Assembly: GCF_003997495.1 (NCBI RefSeq)
Contig: NZ_RZRU01000023.1
Coordinates: 1 to 64,000, forward strand
Direction of reading: 5' to 3'
From: Mesorhizobium sp. M7A.F.Ca.US.008.03.1.1
GTDB taxonomy: Bacteria; Pseudomonadota; Alphaproteobacteria; Rhizobiales; Rhizobiaceae
DNA: 64,000 bases
In this document: positions 1 to 8,916 of the stretch, in pieces
Numbering within the stretch: position 1 is the first letter of the stretch
Layout of the letters: every line of letters starts with the position of its first letter
Made by a program: the position numbers and the translations under genes
The notes under the pieces: generated by a model
Seen by the model: only the letters and a program-made list of their open reading frames with translations
Database searches by the model: none
What the model was told of the DNA's origin: nothing

Positions 1-33
1 CCCCTATATTTACGTCGCCACATCAGTGTTTGC

Positions 34-951
34 CTATCCTGCTAAGGTTGCGCCCAGTCGCTTGGAAATCGAAACAATCCAGGCTCGCAACTCGGGACCA
101 AAAGGCTTCTCCAGAATGGCCCGATCCCAAGCCAAAAAATAAGGTTCCGGCAGCCTGATCCGCTTGTTGAACGGAGCGACGAGCCTGCCCGACGCAATAT
201 CGTCGGCAGCCATCGACAGTTGCGCCAGCACAAAGCCCCTTCCGTTGGCCGCGGCATCGATCGCCGCGCTCGATAAGGAAAAGGCCACTTCGCCGGATGT
301 TCTGCGGTGCACCGCGCCGATGCTTGCGGCCCATTCCGCCCATGTCGGCGGCGAGCGGTGGTCACGAGCCCACTCGATCCTGAGAAGCGGCAGGTCGAGA
401 ATATCGGCGGGCTTGTTGATAGGATGTTTCGCCAACAGCGTCGGCGCGCAGGCCGGCACCACCCAATCGGTAAACAGTTCGGTGTAGTCCTCGAAGTCGC
501 GATATTTGGTGCCGTAGGAAATACGAAAGTCGACTTGTTCGGCGCCCAGCCGGGGCTCTGTCTCGGCCCCCACCAGCCGCACAGTCGCGCCCGGGTGGTC
601 GATCTGCCAATCCAGGAGCTGCGGGCCGATCCATTTGCTGGCGAGCGACGGCAGGCAGGAGATGGTCAAAGTGTCCGCGGATCGGGCCCGTTCGATGAGA
701 TCCTGGGCCTCGCGAATGTGTTCGAAGCCGACGGAAACCGCTGCGAAGTAAACCCGGCCCAGCGCCGTAAGGGCGACACTTCTGCCGCGCCGTTCCAAAA
801 GCCTCGCGTCCAGGGCGTCTTCGGCCTTGCGGATTTGCTGACTGACCGCGCCGACGGAGACGCCGAGCTCGTTGGCCGCCGCCGTCACGCTCCCACGCCT
901 GCCGAAAGCCTCGAAGGCCTGTATCGCACGTAGCGGAGGCGTCTTGTTCAC
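34..951 (-). CDS. LysR-family transcriptional regulator (GcvA-like)
   Basis: DNA-binding regulator that probably controls the divergent oxygenase cluster. An N-terminal winged helix-turn-helix (about residues 5-65, with the recognition segment SVTAAANELGVSVGAVSQQI near 21-40) is followed by a LysR substrate-binding fold (about 90-295). Length is about 305 residues, normal for the family. I chose the GTG at 951 because LysR proteins usually begin a few residues before the PPLRAIQAFEAFGR segment. An in-frame TTG at 1011 would add 20 residues and would cover the putative operator at 980-994. The gene faces away from the Rieske oxygenase with 123 bases between them, the usual arrangement for a LysR regulator and its target. 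The effector is unknown. Confidence 0.9.
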   Translation of the reverse strand: MNKTPPLRAIQAFEAFGRRGSVTAAANELGVSVGAVSQQIRKAEDALDARLLERRGRSVALTALGRVYFAAVSVGFEHIREAQDLIERARSADTLTISCLPSLASKWIGPQLLDWQIDHPGATVRLVGAETEPRLGAEQVDFRISYGTKYRDFEDYTELFTDWVVPACAPTLLAKHPINKPADILDLPLLRIEWARDHRSPPTWAEWAASIGAVHRRTSGEVAFSLSSAAIDAAANGRGFVLAQLSMAADDIASGRLVAPFNKRIRLPEPYFLAWDRAILEKPFGPELRAWIVSISKRLGATLAG

Positions 952-979
952 CTGGGCAACGATCCTGGGGTCATCTTGA

Positions 980-994
980 TTTAGTTTTTCTAAA
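980..994. promoter_or_regulatory. Putative LysR-type operator (T-N11-A dyad)
   Basis: The sequence TTTAG-N5-CTAAA is a perfect 5-bp inverted repeat that contains the T-N11-A core typical of LysR binding sites. It lies between the divergent LysR gene (GTG start at 951) and the oxygenase gene (start at 1075), so it could control both promoters. Assignment is by pattern and position only. Confidence 0.45.
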
Positions 995-1074
995 ATAGAA
1001 CGCAGATGCAAGCCCTATGTCGTCCCGGGCTCGCAAGATATTCGTTTAGGCGTTCACAAGCTTGGGAGGACGCC

Positions 1075-2115
1075 ATGTTTCTTCGAAATTGTTGGTACGT
1101 TGCGGCATGGGACCACGAGGTCACGGACCAGCTGAAGCCCACTCGAATCCTTGGCGAAGATATCGTCCTCTATCGCCGCAGGGATGGTGCTGTGGCGGCG
1201 CTTGAAGATGCATGCCCTCACCGCAAGCTGCCGCTATCCATGGGCCGCATCAAGGGCGACACGGTCGAGTGCGGCTATCACGGTCTGACTTTTGACAGCA
1301 CGGGAACCTGCACGCGTGTGCCCGGTGCTGAAAAGATACCGCATGTTGCATGCGTTCGTTCCTATCCGATTGCCGAACGATACGGACTGCTCTGGATATG
1401 GATGGGCGAAGCGGACAAGGCGGATTCGGCTCTGATTTTCGATGTCGATCACTGGGGTGATCCGGCATGGGGCGTCAATCGCGGCGAGTCCATGATGCTC
1501 GATTGCAATTATCTCTACATGACCGACAACCTGCTCGATCCTTCCCATGTGTCGTGGGTACACCAATCGTCGTTCGGTGGTGTCCAGGCAATGGAGGATG
1601 CGCCGCTCGAAACCACGGTGGGTACAGACGGCGTGACCGTGTGGCGCTGGGTGGTCGATGCCGCGCCGGCGCCCTTCTATGCGCCTTTCCTCAAATTCTC
1701 CGGAAAGTGCGACCGCAAGCAGCACTACGAGGTGCGTTACCCCTCCAACGCCATCATCAAGGCGATCTTCGTGCCGGCCCGCACCGGCGGCGAGGGCAAG
1801 CCGCTGCACGAGGACGTGTTCCTCATGGACAGCTACAATTTCATGACGCCGGTCGATGAGAACCAGACGAAATATTACTGGTTCCAGATGCGCAATTTCG
1901 CCCCTGACGACCTGGAGGTCTCGCGTCAGTTCGCCACCTCCGTGCGCGGTGCCTTCGACGAGGACCGCACCGTGCTCAACGCCGTGCACAAAGGCATGGC
2001 CAACAAGCGCACGCCCAATCTCGATCTCAAGATCGATGTCGGGCCGCTGCGCTTTCGCCGCAACCTGGCCAAGCTGATCGCCAGCGAGAGCCAGCAATTG
2101 GCAGCTGCCGAATGA
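1075..2115 (+). CDS. Rieske non-heme iron oxygenase (VanA-type), oxygenase component
   Basis: Terminal oxygenase of a two-component system. It probably demethylates or hydroxylates a small aromatic or N-methylated compound using electrons from the next gene's product. The Rieske 2Fe-2S ligands are C47-P-H49 and C66-G-Y-H69. The mononuclear iron motif NLLDPSHVSWVH supplies H158 and H163, with D155 as the usual bridging aspartate. Length 346 residues fits the vanillate O-demethylase/PobA-like group. The ATG at 1075 is preceded by a strong GGGAGGA ribosome site. The stop overlaps the next start by four bases (ATGA). The true substrate cannot be read from the sequence; vanillate is only the best-known substrate of the family. 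Confidence 0.9.
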   Translation: MFLRNCWYVAAWDHEVTDQLKPTRILGEDIVLYRRRDGAVAALEDACPHRKLPLSMGRIKGDTVECGYHGLTFDSTGTCTRVPGAEKIPHVACVRSYPIAERYGLLWIWMGEADKADSALIFDVDHWGDPAWGVNRGESMMLDCNYLYMTDNLLDPSHVSWVHQSSFGGVQAMEDAPLETTVGTDGVTVWRWVVDAAPAPFYAPFLKFSGKCDRKQHYEVRYPSNAIIKAIFVPARTGGEGKPLHEDVFLMDSYNFMTPVDENQTKYYWFQMRNFAPDDLEVSRQFATSVRGAFDEDRTVLNAVHKGMANKRTPNLDLKIDVGPLRFRRNLAKLIASESQQLAAAE

Positions 2116-3239
2116 ACGCATTCACCGCTCGCGACACCGTCGCAAGAAGCGGGTTTCGCGACCTGAGAGTGGTCTCGAAGGTGCGCGAAAGCACCATCAT
2201 CACGTCGTTCCACATGGAGCCGGTCAATCCACGGGACTGGCGCGATTTCGAACCGGGCCAGTTCCTGGTGTTCAAGATACCCGTGCCGCAGGCGGCCGGC
2301 GAAAAGGGATATGTGCTGCGCAACTACAGCGTTTCCTGTTCTCCGGCCAGCAAGGGTCGCTACCGGATCAGCGTGAAACGGGAAGCAGCAGCCGCGCCTG
2401 GCCTGCCTGACGGGATAAGCTCATGCTTCCTGCATGACCGGATCGACGTCGGCGACGTGCTTCAGGCCGAAGGGCCGCGCGGCGATTTCGTGCTCGACAG
2501 GACCAGCAACCGTCCAGTCGTGCTGCTCAGCGGCGGCGTCGGGCTGACGCCGATGGTGTCGATGCTGTATGCGCTGGCTTCGATGCCGGATCGCCGAGCC
2601 GTCTTCATCCACGCTTGCGAGAACGGCGACGTGCACGCGTTGCGCGACGAGGTGACCGGCCTGGTCACCACCCGGCCCGGCCTGACTGCGCACTACTGCT
2701 ACCGGTTCCCGTCCGAGCGCGACAAAGCCGAGCAGCGCTTCCACAGCGAAGGCATGATTTCGCGCGACGTGCTGCAGGGCCTGCTGCCGATCGATGATTA
2801 TGACTTCTACCTCTGTGGCCCACCGCCGTTCATGCAGGCGATCTACGCCATGCTGCGCGAGCTTGGCGTGCCGAAGTATCGCATTGCCTACGAATTCTTC
2901 GGCCCAGCGACGGTGCTTGAGCCCGATGCCATGCGAATTCCCTCAGTTCCGGCGCAGCCGGCAAGGGTCGAGCCGGTCGGGGAGGCAACAACCGTGGAAT
3001 TCCGGAAGTCGGGCCTGACGGCTGTCTGGGATGGCTCGGCGGCATCTTTGCTCGACTTCGCCGAGAACCAGGGTCTGTTGCCGGAGTTCAGCTGTCGGGC
3101 CGGCATCTGCGGCACATGCAAGTCGCGACTGATCTTGGGCGACGTCACCTATTTTGAAGAACCGCTGGATGAGCTTGGGGCAGGTGAAGTGTTGCTGTGC
3201 TGCTCCAAGCCGCGTGGATCAGTCGTCCTGGATATTTGA
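2112..3239 (+). CDS. FAD/NAD(P)/2Fe-2S oxidoreductase, oxygenase reductase component
   Basis: Passes electrons from NAD(P)H to the Rieske oxygenase encoded just upstream. Domain order is an FAD-binding ferredoxin-reductase barrel (about 12-130, R70-N-Y-S flavin motif), an NAD domain (about 134-260, GGVGLTP at 141-147 and CGPPP at 235-239) and a C-terminal plant-type 2Fe-2S ferredoxin (about 293-375, cysteines 328, 333, 336 and 363/364). This is the VanB-like order, although the flavin domain resembles the reductase half of flavohemoglobins. Start is fixed by the ATGA overlap with the oxygenase gene. Together the pair forms a complete monooxygenase system. Confidence 0.9.
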   Translation: MNAFTARDTVARSGFRDLRVVSKVRESTIITSFHMEPVNPRDWRDFEPGQFLVFKIPVPQAAGEKGYVLRNYSVSCSPASKGRYRISVKREAAAAPGLPDGISSCFLHDRIDVGDVLQAEGPRGDFVLDRTSNRPVVLLSGGVGLTPMVSMLYALASMPDRRAVFIHACENGDVHALRDEVTGLVTTRPGLTAHYCYRFPSERDKAEQRFHSEGMISRDVLQGLLPIDDYDFYLCGPPPFMQAIYAMLRELGVPKYRIAYEFFGPATVLEPDAMRIPSVPAQPARVEPVGEATTVEFRKSGLTAVWDGSAASLLDFAENQGLLPEFSCRAGICGTCKSRLILGDVTYFEEPLDELGAGEVLLCCSKPRGSVVLDI

Positions 3240-3283
3240 CAAGATTGATGCCGCGCGTGGGCGCGGGAAAAGGAAGTCGAGAT

Positions 3284-4405
3284 TTGAAAAAGTCGGTCAA
3301 ACCAGCGACGAGCCTACCGCTCAATCCGCATATCGCCGCCTTGCCGCCATACAATGCCGGCATGAACATCGCGATGGCGCGGGCGCTGAGTGGCCGCCAC
3401 GACATCGCCCGGCTGGCCAGCAACGAGAACCCGGACGGGTGTTCTCCCGCGGTCATGGCCGCATTGGCCTCATCATCCTTCGAGCCATGGCGCTATGCCG
3501 ATCCGGCCTGCACCGCGCTGCGGGCAGCACTTGGCGAAAAACTGGCCGTCGATCCCGGCCTGATCGTTGCCGGCAATGGTTCCGAGGAGATGATCGCCGC
3601 AATCTCGCGCGCCGTCCTGGTGCCAGGGGCGTCGGTCGTCACGACGGTGCCGAGCTTCGGCCTGCATGAGATAGAGCCGTTGGCGGCCGGTGCCGATGTC
3701 GTCAAGATTCCGATGACCCCCGAAATGGGGTTCGATCTTGCCGCGCTCGAGACGGCGATCGGCGCCCAGCCACGAGCCGTTTTCATATCCTCGCCGTGGA
3801 ACCCGGTCGGGCCGGGTCTCGACCATTCCAGCCTGCAACGGCTGATCGGCGCCGTGCGGCCCGGCACGCTTCTTGTCCTGGACGAGGCCTATTTCGAATT
3901 CGCCGATCCCGGCGCGCCCGACGGCATCGAAATCCTGCGCGACAGCGGCATCGACCATGTGGTGCTGCGGACATTCTCGAAGGCCTATGGCCTGGCGGGT
4001 CTGCGCGTTGGCTATGCTGTCTGTTCCGGCCTCGAGCTGGCAAGAGTGATCGCGGCCGCCAAGACGCCCTTCAACGTCAATGCGGCGGCGCAGACCGCCG
4101 CCATCGCGGCACTTGATGACGAAGGCTGGATGAAGGCGTCGGCGGGCCGCGTCATGGCCGAGCGAGCGCGCACGGCCGCCGCACTTGCCGGCCTCGGCTT
4201 CGGGGTTGCCGAGTCGCAAACAAACTTTCTGTTCTTCGACTGCAAGGGCGACAGTTCCAGCCTTGCCGCCGGTCTCCTGAAGCAGGGGATCATCGTCAAG
4301 GCGTGGCGCGAAGCCGGCTACGAACACTATCTGCGCGCCACGATAGGCTTGCCGGCTGACAACGATCGGCTGATTGCAGCGCTTCGCGGATTGACGGGCC
4401 GATGA
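3284..4405 (+). CDS. HisC-like PLP-dependent aminotransferase
   Basis: Fold-type I aminotransferase of the histidinol-phosphate aminotransferase family. The SNENP segment near the N-terminus, DEAYFEF (PLP-binding aspartate near 200) and FSKAYGLAGLRVGY (Schiff-base lysine near 233) are all present. I chose the TTG at 3284 because AGGAAG sits 7 bases upstream and gives 373 residues, the usual HisC length. In-frame ATG 3248 and GTG 3197 are alternatives, and the latter overlaps the reductase gene. Its place in an oxygenase/transport cluster, with no other his genes, suggests a catabolic transamination rather than histidine biosynthesis. The stop overlaps the next gene by four bases. Confidence 0.85.
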   Translation: MKKSVKPATSLPLNPHIAALPPYNAGMNIAMARALSGRHDIARLASNENPDGCSPAVMAALASSSFEPWRYADPACTALRAALGEKLAVDPGLIVAGNGSEEMIAAISRAVLVPGASVVTTVPSFGLHEIEPLAAGADVVKIPMTPEMGFDLAALETAIGAQPRAVFISSPWNPVGPGLDHSSLQRLIGAVRPGTLLVLDEAYFEFADPGAPDGIEILRDSGIDHVVLRTFSKAYGLAGLRVGYAVCSGLELARVIAAAKTPFNVNAAAQTAAIAALDDEGWMKASAGRVMAERARTAAALAGLGFGVAESQTNFLFFDCKGDSSSLAAGLLKQGIIVKAWREAGYEHYLRATIGLPADNDRLIAALRGLTGR

Positions 4406-5928
4406 GCAGCCGCGCGTCTTCCAGGCAAACGAACTCAATCGAGCAAGTGGTGCTGTTCCGGGTTGTCGACGCGATCCGCGAGGTCGTTGGCGCCTCGAAT
4501 GTTCGCACCGGTGACGAAGCCGGGGCGATCGACGATGGTTCGGACGGAACGGATCGCGGCGCCGGCATCGTCGTTGCACCTTCATCAACCAACGAGGTCG
4601 CGGCGGTAATACGTATCTGCCGTCAGAACGAGATTCCCATCGTGCCGCAAGGCGGGAAGACCGGTCTGGTCGGCGGCAGCGTTTCGCGGCCGGGCGAGAT
4701 CGTTCTTTCCCTGGTACGCATGAACCGCATCGAGCGGCTTGATCCGCTCGAACGCGTGGCCGTAGTCGGTGCCGGCGTTACCCTCGAAGCCCTGCAGATG
4801 GCCGCGCTCGAACACCGGCTGGAACCGGGCATCGACCTTGCCGCGCGCGGCTCGGCGACGATCGGCGGTATGGTGTCCACCAATGCCGGGGGCGTGATGG
4901 CCTTTCGCCACGGCGTCATGCGCCACCGCGTGCTTGGCCTGGAGGCCGTGCTGGCCGACGGGTCGATCTATTCCGATCTGACCCGGGTGGTGAAGAATTC
5001 CGCCGGCTACGATCTGAAGCATCTCTTCATCGGCGCCGAGGGCACGCTTGGCATCGTTACCCGCGTGGTCGTCAAGCTCGACCCTTCGCCGCGAGCCACC
5101 GCCACCGCGCTTTTCGGGCTGCCATCTGTCGAAGCGGCTCTGCAAACAATCCGCCTGGCACTTGAATTGGATGCCGGGCATCTGCGCGCGGCGGAGGCGA
5201 TGTGGACCTCGTATTTCAGTCTGGCCGCCGCCGCACATGAATGGACCGAATCCGGCGTGCCGCTTGACCAGCCGCTGTTCCTGCTGCTGTCGCTTGGCGG
5301 CGCGCGCGAAGAGGCGCTGCACGAGGATTTCGAGCGGATCTATTCGGAAGTGATGGAGCGCTACCCCGAAGCCACCGGCATCATCGCCGGTTCGCGGCGG
5401 CAAGAGGACGACCTGTGGCGGTTGCGCGAGGACACCGGCGTGCTCTATCGCGCCCATCCCAATGCGCCTTCCTTCGACGTGTCGGTGCCTCTGTCGGAAA
5501 TTCCGGCCTATCTCGACAGAATCCTGCCCGGGCTCGCCGCGATCGAACCGGGTCTGGCACCCTATGTCTTCGGGCACCTGGCCGATGGGAATCTGCATAT
5601 CATCCTCAACCGTCGAGGGCCGCTGGCGCCTGACGTGGCGGAGGCTGTCGAGGGCGTCCTGTATCAACAACTGCGGGAGATCGGCGGTTCCTTTTCCGCC
5701 GAGCACGGTGTTGGGTCCAAGCGCATCCATTCGCTGCTGGCGACGGCTGACCCGACGAAGCTCGCCATGATGGAGCGGGTGAAACTTGCGCTGGACGATC
5801 AGTCGATCATGAACCCCGACAAGGTGCTTGCCTCCGACGCCTGGTTCGTCCGGTCCTCAAATCACCTCCTTTCCGGTAACGAGCGCCGATTGCCACCTCA
5901 GAACGCGAGCGATCACAACGATGAATAG
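4402..5928 (+). CDS. FAD-linked oxidase, GlcD/D-2-hydroxyacid dehydrogenase type
   Basis: Flavoprotein of 508 residues that probably oxidises a D-2-hydroxyacid to a 2-oxoacid, as in glycolate oxidase GlcD, D-lactate dehydrogenase and D-2-hydroxyglutarate dehydrogenase. The N-terminal PCMH FAD domain (about 55-235) shows VPQGGKTGLVGGS and IGGMVSTNAGG. The C-terminal domain shows HLADGNLH and EHGVGSKR, the family's substrate/metal region. It is coupled to the aminotransferase gene by an ATGA overlap. A plausible route is aminotransferase and oxidase acting on the same carbon skeleton after the oxygenase step. No companion GlcE/GlcF subunits are nearby, so it probably works alone. Confidence 0.88.
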   Translation: MSSRASSRQTNSIEQVVLFRVVDAIREVVGASNVRTGDEAGAIDDGSDGTDRGAGIVVAPSSTNEVAAVIRICRQNEIPIVPQGGKTGLVGGSVSRPGEIVLSLVRMNRIERLDPLERVAVVGAGVTLEALQMAALEHRLEPGIDLAARGSATIGGMVSTNAGGVMAFRHGVMRHRVLGLEAVLADGSIYSDLTRVVKNSAGYDLKHLFIGAEGTLGIVTRVVVKLDPSPRATATALFGLPSVEAALQTIRLALELDAGHLRAAEAMWTSYFSLAAAAHEWTESGVPLDQPLFLLLSLGGAREEALHEDFERIYSEVMERYPEATGIIAGSRRQEDDLWRLREDTGVLYRAHPNAPSFDVSVPLSEIPAYLDRILPGLAAIEPGLAPYVFGHLADGNLHIILNRRGPLAPDVAEAVEGVLYQQLREIGGSFSAEHGVGSKRIHSLLATADPTKLAMMERVKLALDDQSIMNPDKVLASDAWFVRSSNHLLSGNERRLPPQNASDHNDE

Positions 5929-7966
5929 TCCTACGGTGGAACGACAGGGAATGAACGGATTGACCGCAACGGCCAGCGGTCCAGTGGGATCGACCATGCG
6001 CCACGACGAACCAGCACCAGCCTATGCCCGCGATTTCGCCACCCTTCGCAAGGGATTTCGCGACGCAGCTGAGCGGGCGGGCGCGGAACTGTCTGAATAT
6101 GTCCATCCGCTGAACGGCCCGGATGGCGAGACGCTGGCGACCGATGTGGCGCTGCTTGGCCACCGCGATGCGCGCAAGCTCATCGTGCTCATCTCCGGCA
6201 CGCATGGTGTCGAGGGCCCGTTCGGCTCGACCTGCCAGACCGCCTGGCTCGGCCAGAAGAACCTGCGGCGCCTGCCCGGCGACACCGCGATCCTTGCCAT
6301 TCACCTTATCAATCCCTGGGGCACGGCATGGTCGCGGCGCGTCAACGAGGACAATGTCGACCTCAACCGCAACTTCATCGACTGGTCTTCGAACACTCCG
6401 GTCAACAATGGCTATGCGGGCCTACACGACGCCGTGGCCTATCGAGAATGGGAAGGGCCGGGCCGCGTAGCGGCCGACGAGAAGCTCGCGGCTGCGCGCA
6501 AGAGGCTTGGGCATGCCGGGCTGGCGGCAATCGTCGAGGCCGGCCAGTATGAGTTCGCCGACGGCATGTTCTATGGCGGTGGTAGCCCGGTCTGGTCGAA
6601 CCGCACGTTGAACGAAATCCTCAAGACCTTTGCCGGCGCGGCACGCCAGGTCATCGTCTTCGACCTGCATACCGGTGCAGGGCCTTATGGTTACCCGGCT
6701 CTGCTTTCGGTTGCGAGCTCCGAGCATGCCGGCCTTGCCTGGGGCAAATCCATCTTCGGGCCGGCGCTGGTGACAGTGCTGACCGGCCCGGGCGCCAAGA
6801 CCGGCACCGGCATCGCGGCGACGGCGACAGGCTACGTCTCCGACGCCGTCCGCAAGGCAATGCCAAGCGCGCGCGTGCTGCCGCTTGTTGTCGAATGCGG
6901 AACGCTGGACGGGCCCGCCGTCATGGAGGCGGTGCAGGCAGACAACTGGCTGCACCTTTTCGGCAAGATCGAATCGCCTCTGGGCAAGCGGATCCAGGGC
7001 ACGCTGCGCGCTGCCTTCCTCCCGGATGACCCGGACTGGCAACGCACCTGCCTGTCCAGCAGCCTGCGCTATTTTGACCGTGCGCTGGCGGATTTACGCA
7101 CTGTCGAGATAACCCAGGACGCGGCCATCGGCGGCGAACAGACGCTGCCAACCGTCCTGGCTGTGGTGGCCGATCCGGCGCCCGCAGACGGGGCGAAGAT
7201 CGCCACGCCGGCAGTGCAGATCGACGAGCTTCACAAGAGCTTCGGCTCGCTTCTGGTGTTGAAGGGCGTCAATCTCACCGCCCATGCCGGCGAGGTCATT
7301 TCCATGATCGGCTCGTCGGGCTCGGGCAAGAGCACGTTCCTGCGCTGCATCAATCTTCTGGAACAACCGGATGGCGGCAAGGTCGCCATCGACGGGGAGC
7401 TCATCAAGATGAAGCCGTTGTCGAACGGCCGTCTCGGGCCAGCCGACATGGCACAGGTTGAACGCATTCGCGCCCGCGTCGGCATGGTGTTCCAGAACTT
7501 CAATCTTTGGCCGCACATGACGGTGGTGGAGAACATCGTCGAAGCGCCCAGGCATGTGCTGAAGGAGCCTCGCGAGAAGGCCATCGAACATGCGCACGCC
7601 CTGTTGAAGAAGGTCGGGCTCGCCGACAAGCACGCCCATTATCCCGGCCAGTTGTCTGGTGGCCAGCAGCAACGGGCGGCGATCGCCCGCACACTGGCGA
7701 TGCGGCCCAAGGTCATCCTCTTCGACGAACCGACATCGGCGCTCGATCCCGAGCTGGTCGGCGAGGTGCTGCGGGTGATCCGCCAACTGGCGGAGGAAGG
7801 CAACACCATGATTCTCGTGACGCATGAGATGCAGTTCGCGCGCGAGGTCTCCCACAAGGTTCTGTTTCTCCACCAGGGAAAGGTGGAGGAAGAGGGTGCA
7901 CCCGCGGAGCTGTTCGGCAGCCCGCGCTCGGAGCGTCTGCGCCAATTCCTGGCCCGGACACTGTGA
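5921..7966 (+). CDS. DUF2817 M14-like hydrolase fused to amino-acid ABC transporter ATPase
   Basis: One open frame encodes two normally separate proteins. Residues of about 30-395 form a DUF2817 domain, related to M14 zinc carboxypeptidases. H95 and E98 in THGVEG and H250 in FDLHTGAGPYG are the likely zinc ligands, and DLNRNF is also present. Residues of about 430-675 form a complete GlnQ/HisP-type ATPase with Walker A GSSGSGKS (464-471), signature LSGGQQQ, Walker B ILFDEPTS and switch histidine THE. No stop separates them. An internal GTG near 7216 has no clear ribosome site. The start is uncertain: ATG 5921 overlaps the previous gene, while ATGs 5951 and 5996 are in frame. The ATPase should energise the permeases downstream; the hydrolase may act on the imported substrate. 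Confidence 0.82.
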   Translation: MNSPTVERQGMNGLTATASGPVGSTMRHDEPAPAYARDFATLRKGFRDAAERAGAELSEYVHPLNGPDGETLATDVALLGHRDARKLIVLISGTHGVEGPFGSTCQTAWLGQKNLRRLPGDTAILAIHLINPWGTAWSRRVNEDNVDLNRNFIDWSSNTPVNNGYAGLHDAVAYREWEGPGRVAADEKLAAARKRLGHAGLAAIVEAGQYEFADGMFYGGGSPVWSNRTLNEILKTFAGAARQVIVFDLHTGAGPYGYPALLSVASSEHAGLAWGKSIFGPALVTVLTGPGAKTGTGIAATATGYVSDAVRKAMPSARVLPLVVECGTLDGPAVMEAVQADNWLHLFGKIESPLGKRIQGTLRAAFLPDDPDWQRTCLSSSLRYFDRALADLRTVEITQDAAIGGEQTLPTVLAVVADPAPADGAKIATPAVQIDELHKSFGSLLVLKGVNLTAHAGEVISMIGSSGSGKSTFLRCINLLEQPDGGKVAIDGELIKMKPLSNGRLGPADMAQVERIRARVGMVFQNFNLWPHMTVVENIVEAPRHVLKEPREKAIEHAHALLKKVGLADKHAHYPGQLSGGQQQRAAIARTLAMRPKVILFDEPTSALDPELVGEVLRVIRQLAEEGNTMILVTHEMQFAREVSHKVLFLHQGKVEEEGAPAELFGSPRSERLRQFLARTL

Positions 7967-8041
7967 GGCAAGCCCGCATCCTCGAAGCGTCCGGTTCGGA
8001 CCGGACAAACGGCAATGAAGATCAACAAAAGGGGAACTAGC

Positions 8042-8839
8042 ATGAAACTGAAAGTCTTGACGCTGCTCGCATGTCTCGCGGGAAGCATGGGAAGCGCATT
8101 GGCGGCCGAAGGCGAGCTGTCGATAGGCACGGAAGGCGCCTACCCGCCATGGAGCATGTCCGACGCCAATGGCAACGTAACCGGCTTCGACGCCGATGTC
8201 GGCGCGTTGCTGTGCACCAAACTTGGCGTGACGTGCCATTTCGTCGTGCAGGCGTTCGATGGGTTGATCCCTGCACTGAAGGCCAAGCGCTTCGACGTCA
8301 TCATCTCGGGCATGTCGATCACCGCCGATCGCAAGAAGGAGATCAATTTCAGCGTCGGCTACGCCGAACTGGCCAACACGTTCGTCGCTGCGAAGGGTTC
8401 TGATCTGGCAGCCATCACCGATGTCGACACACTGCTGAAATCGTTGGATGGCAAGAAGGTCGGCGTGCAAGCCGGCACAACGCACGCGCATTTTCTCGAG
8501 AAGCGTGCCCCTAATGCCGACCTGAAGACATACGATACGCTGGATCAAATGCAGATCGATCTGGCGAGCGGGCGTATCGACACTGCTTTCGCGGACAAAT
8601 CCGCTTTGCAGGACTTCCTGGACAAGCCGGATGGCAAGAACTTCCAGATGGTCGGCGTTGAGATCAAGAGCACGTTCGATCCGACGCTTGGCGAAGGCAT
8701 CGGCGTCGGCATCGCGCAGGACAACACCGAGCTCAAGGCCAAGATCGACAAGGCGCTGTGCGAGTTGATCGCGGACGGTTCGGTCGGCAAGGCCAGCCAG
8801 AAATGGTTCAAGGCGGACATTTCCCGGCCCTGCAAATAA
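8042..8839 (+). CDS. Amino-acid ABC transporter periplasmic binding protein
   Basis: Family 3 solute-binding protein that captures a polar amino acid or analogue in the periplasm for the ABC system around it. A signal peptide of about 21 residues (basic start, hydrophobic core, ALA cleavage box) precedes the mature domain, which opens with SIGTEGAYPPW and continues with GFDADVGALL, typical of ArgT/HisJ/OccT proteins. Length is 265 residues. The ATG at 8042 follows AAAAGGGGA, a strong ribosome site. It lies downstream of the fused ATPase and upstream of the permeases, and a stem-loop separates it from the first permease. Specificity cannot be predicted with confidence. Confidence 0.9.
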   Translation: MKLKVLTLLACLAGSMGSALAAEGELSIGTEGAYPPWSMSDANGNVTGFDADVGALLCTKLGVTCHFVVQAFDGLIPALKAKRFDVIISGMSITADRKKEINFSVGYAELANTFVAAKGSDLAAITDVDTLLKSLDGKKVGVQAGTTHAHFLEKRAPNADLKTYDTLDQMQIDLASGRIDTAFADKSALQDFLDKPDGKNFQMVGVEIKSTFDPTLGEGIGVGIAQDNTELKAKIDKALCELIADGSVGKASQKWFKADISRPCK

Positions 8840-8851
8840 CGCCTTGGAATT

Positions 8852-8886
8852 CGCGCATGCGCCCGGACCGGCCGGACGCATGCGTC
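8852..8886 (+). terminator. Intercistronic stem-loop after the binding-protein gene
   Basis: Inverted copies of CGCATGCG at 8854-8861 and 8877-8884, extended inward by CCGG pairing, form a GC-rich hairpin between the binding-protein gene and the first permease. There is no T-run, so it is more likely an mRNA-stabilising or partial-attenuation element than a full terminator. Such hairpins commonly raise binding-protein output above that of the permeases. Confidence 0.4.
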
Positions 8887-8916
8887 TCATTGGCACGACA
8901 GACTAGGGCAACTCAG

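Noticed and set aside
3154..3669. A 171-codon plus-strand frame overlapping the start of the aminotransferase gene
   Set aside because: It is Arg-rich out-of-frame translation of the aminotransferase gene and has no conserved motif.
7094..8896. A 600-codon open frame on the minus strand across the ABC ATPase and binding-protein genes
   Set aside because: It is antisense to well-identified genes, with no ribosome site or recognisable domain; a shadow of GC-rich third positions.
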